DNA of 64,000 bases from Microcella indica (lineage in GTDB: Bacteria; Actinomycetota; Actinomycetes; Actinomycetales; Microbacteriaceae): assembly GCF_013414345.1 (NCBI RefSeq), contig NZ_CP058670.1, positions 806,001 to 870,000 of the forward strand, read 5' to 3'. Positions 62,578 through 64,000 of this stretch are shown one piece after another. The first letter of the stretch is position 1. Every line of letters begins with the position of its first letter. Both the position numbers and the translations under genes were made by a program. Under the pieces are notes generated by a model that was not told the origin of the DNA, ran no database searches, and worked only from the letters and a program-made list of their open reading frames with translations.

Positions 62578-64000
62578 CCGGCGCTGCCTCGCCCGCGACG
62601 ACCTCGTCGCTGAAGGCGAGCTTCGGCACGGCGAGAAGCAGGATCGCGCTCACGAGCGCCGTGCCGCCGCAGATGGCGAACACCGTGAGGTAGCCCGCGT
62701 AGGTTCCCACGGTCTCGAGAGCAGCCTGGCCGCCCGCGTAGATGAGCACGACGGCGAAGATCGCGGAGGCGAAGGAACCGCCGATCGTCTTCGTCGTGTT
62801 GGTGAGGCCCGCGGCGATGCCGGTCTGGCCGAGCGGCGCGGCGGCGGAGGCGGCTGCGGGGAGAGCGGCGACGAGCGCACCCGACCCGATGCCGGCGACG
62901 ACCATGTTGAGGGTCACCTGCAGGGGCGTCGCGTTGAAGGGCAGGAACATGAGGTAGCCGACGGCGATGAAGGTCGTGCCCACGATGAGCGCGATGCGCG
63001 GGGTCGTGCGGTTCGACAGCACGGGGAAGAGCAGCGCCCCGACGATCATGGCGATGAGATACGCGCCGATGATGTTCGAGATCGCCGAGGAAGACAGCCC
63101 CAGGCCGTATCCGACGACGGGGTCAGTGCCCGCGTACAGGCTCAGAGGGGCCTGGGCGCCGAGGATGCTGATGCCGAGCAGCCCCGCGACGAGCTGGATG
63201 GGCCACATCGACGGCTGGCGCAGCACGCGCAGGTCGATCGCCGGGTCGGGGTGGCGCAGCACCCAGCGGCCGAAGGGGAGGAGCAGCAGGACCCCGACGG
63301 CCATGAGGAGGTAGACCCACCAGGCCTCCGGCCCGTTGATGCGCAGGAAGGTCAGGCCGCTCGTGATGGTCAGCAGCGCGATCGTGAGCAGCACGAAGCC
63401 GACGGTGTCGAGGCGTCGACCGGGGATGGGCGTCGACTCGGGCACGCCGAAGAGGATCGCGAAGAACGCGACCGTCGTCGCCGCGGCGGGCACCGACAGC
63501 GCGAGCGGGACGTTGCCGCCGACCGCTTCGAAGAAGCGACCGCCGCCGAGGGCTCCCGCGATGGCGCCCGCCTCGAGGGCGACGACGAGGAACCCGGCAG
63601 CGCGACGGGTCTGCGAGGCGCCACGCTTCTCGCTGCGGCCACGGTCGAAGATGAGGGCGACCTCGAGCGGTAGCCACACGACATAGAAGCCCTGCAGCGC
63701 CCACGCGAAGAGGAAGCTCCAGAAGTCGGCCGCGAACACGAGCCACCAGCTGGCTCCCGCCGTGAGCACGGTCGAGAGCAGCAGCACCTTCTTGTGCCCG
63801 ATCATGTCGCCGAGCTTGGCGAGGATCGGCACGACGAGGGCGCTCAGCAGCAGCTGCGCGGCCTCGAACCAGTTGAAGTCGGGGTCGCGGATGCCCAGAT
63901 ACTCGACGATGTCGGGGATGAGCGGAATGTAGTACCCCTGCAGCACTCCACTCACGAACTCGACGAAGAACAGGTATCCCACGAGCCCGAGAGTGATCGC
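62534..64000 (-). CDS. MFS transporter, 5' end beyond the window
   Basis: At least 488 residues with about 13-14 hydrophobic helices, a DHA2-size major facilitator. AKLGDMIGHKKVLL (motif A) appears near the visible N-terminus. The frame stays open through the window edge (codons for AITLGL precede the Val at 63982), so that Val is internal and the true start lies outside. The substrate is not predictable. The last 15 codons are antisense to the end of the SDR gene. Confidence 0.83.
   Translation of the reverse strand, partial: AITLGLVGYLFFVEFVSGVLQGYYIPLIPDIVEYLGIRDPDFNWFEAAQLLLSALVVPILAKLGDMIGHKKVLLLSTVLTAGASWWLVFAADFWSFLFAWALQGFYVVWLPLEVALIFDRGRSEKRGASQTRRAAGFLVVALEAGAIAGALGGGRFFEAVGGNVPLALSVPAAATTVAFFAILFGVPESTPIPGRRLDTVGFVLLTIALLTITSGLTFLRINGPEAWWVYLLMAVGVLLLLPFGRWVLRHPDPAIDLRVLRQPSMWPIQLVAGLLGISILGAQAPLSLYAGTDPVVGYGLGLSSSAISNIIGAYLIAMIVGALLFPVLSNRTTPRIALIVGTTFIAVGYLMFLPFNATPLQVTLNMVVAGIGSGALVAALPAAASAAAPLGQTGIAAGLTNTTKTIGGSFASAIFAVVLIYAGGQAALETVGTYAGYLTVFAICGGTALVSAILLLAVPKLAFSDEVVAGEAAPVTPAAPRAAAADPE

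Overview
The window is high-GC actinobacterial chromosome, most likely from the family Microbacteriaceae. Grounds for this: the ftsE-ftsX-smpB-tmRNA order, a fused 2-oxoglutarate dehydrogenase (acyltransferase plus E1), a GuaB1-type IMPDH relative, a SigH/RsrA pair beside aroA-rsgA-hisN, a DUF222-HNH protein, and many apparently leaderless genes with a TANNNT box 6-8 bases before the start codon. The genus cannot be fixed from the sequence alone.

Layout. 1-5.5 kb is core: divisome ABC proteins FtsEX, trans-translation (SmpB and tmRNA), an MFS pump, a YccF protein and a lipoprotein. About 5.84-32.5 kb is a catabolic island of visibly lower GC. 32.9-34.4 kb holds a small membrane protein, an XRE regulator and a decayed alcohol dehydrogenase/quinone reductase gene. 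34.4-39.2 kb is core again (septum-formation-like lipoprotein, hisN, rsgA, aroA, sigH-rsrA). 39.2-64 kb is mostly housekeeping and envelope genes: a hypothetical membrane protein, odhA, guaB1, two CNNM-type membrane proteins, an old yellow enzyme, nnrD, a GT87-like transferase, a thiamine-binding protein, DUF222-HNH, a three-gene signalling operon, two lipoproteins, metX, metY, an acyltransferase, an SDR and an edge-truncated MFS pump.

The island is the striking part. It encodes a five-gene Dpp/Opp-type ABC importer and an MFS permease for uptake, and four family III (CaiB/BaiF) CoA-transferase-like proteins plus an alpha-methylacyl-CoA racemase-like relative. It also encodes two acyl-CoA dehydrogenases, two ordinary crotonases, a MenB/BadI-like crotonase, a two-domain MaoC protein, a 3-hydroxyacyl-CoA dehydrogenase, an SDR and an LLM-type oxidoreductase. 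C-C cleavage appears to fall to a thiolase-fold protein lacking the nucleophilic cysteine, paired with a DUF35 zinc-ribbon/OB protein. EtfB-EtfA and a multi-histidine membrane cytochrome b close the set, and a FadR-type GntR regulator sits in the middle. No acyl-CoA ligase and no canonical thiolase is present. The likely scheme is CoA activation by CoA transfer, racemisation of a methyl branch, dehydrogenation, hydration, oxidation, then hydrolytic or retro-aldol cleavage, with electrons passed by ETF to the membrane cytochrome. The substrate is unknown; a branched, alicyclic or side-chain-bearing carboxylic acid fits best.

The left edge of the island is a visible recombination scar: the first half of a small membrane protein gene is fused, head to head, with the first third of a metallo-beta-lactamase-fold gene. 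A diverged copy of the promoter of that broken gene reappears at the right edge in front of an intact paralogue and its XRE regulator. No integrase, transposase, CRISPR array, rRNA or tRNA was recognised.
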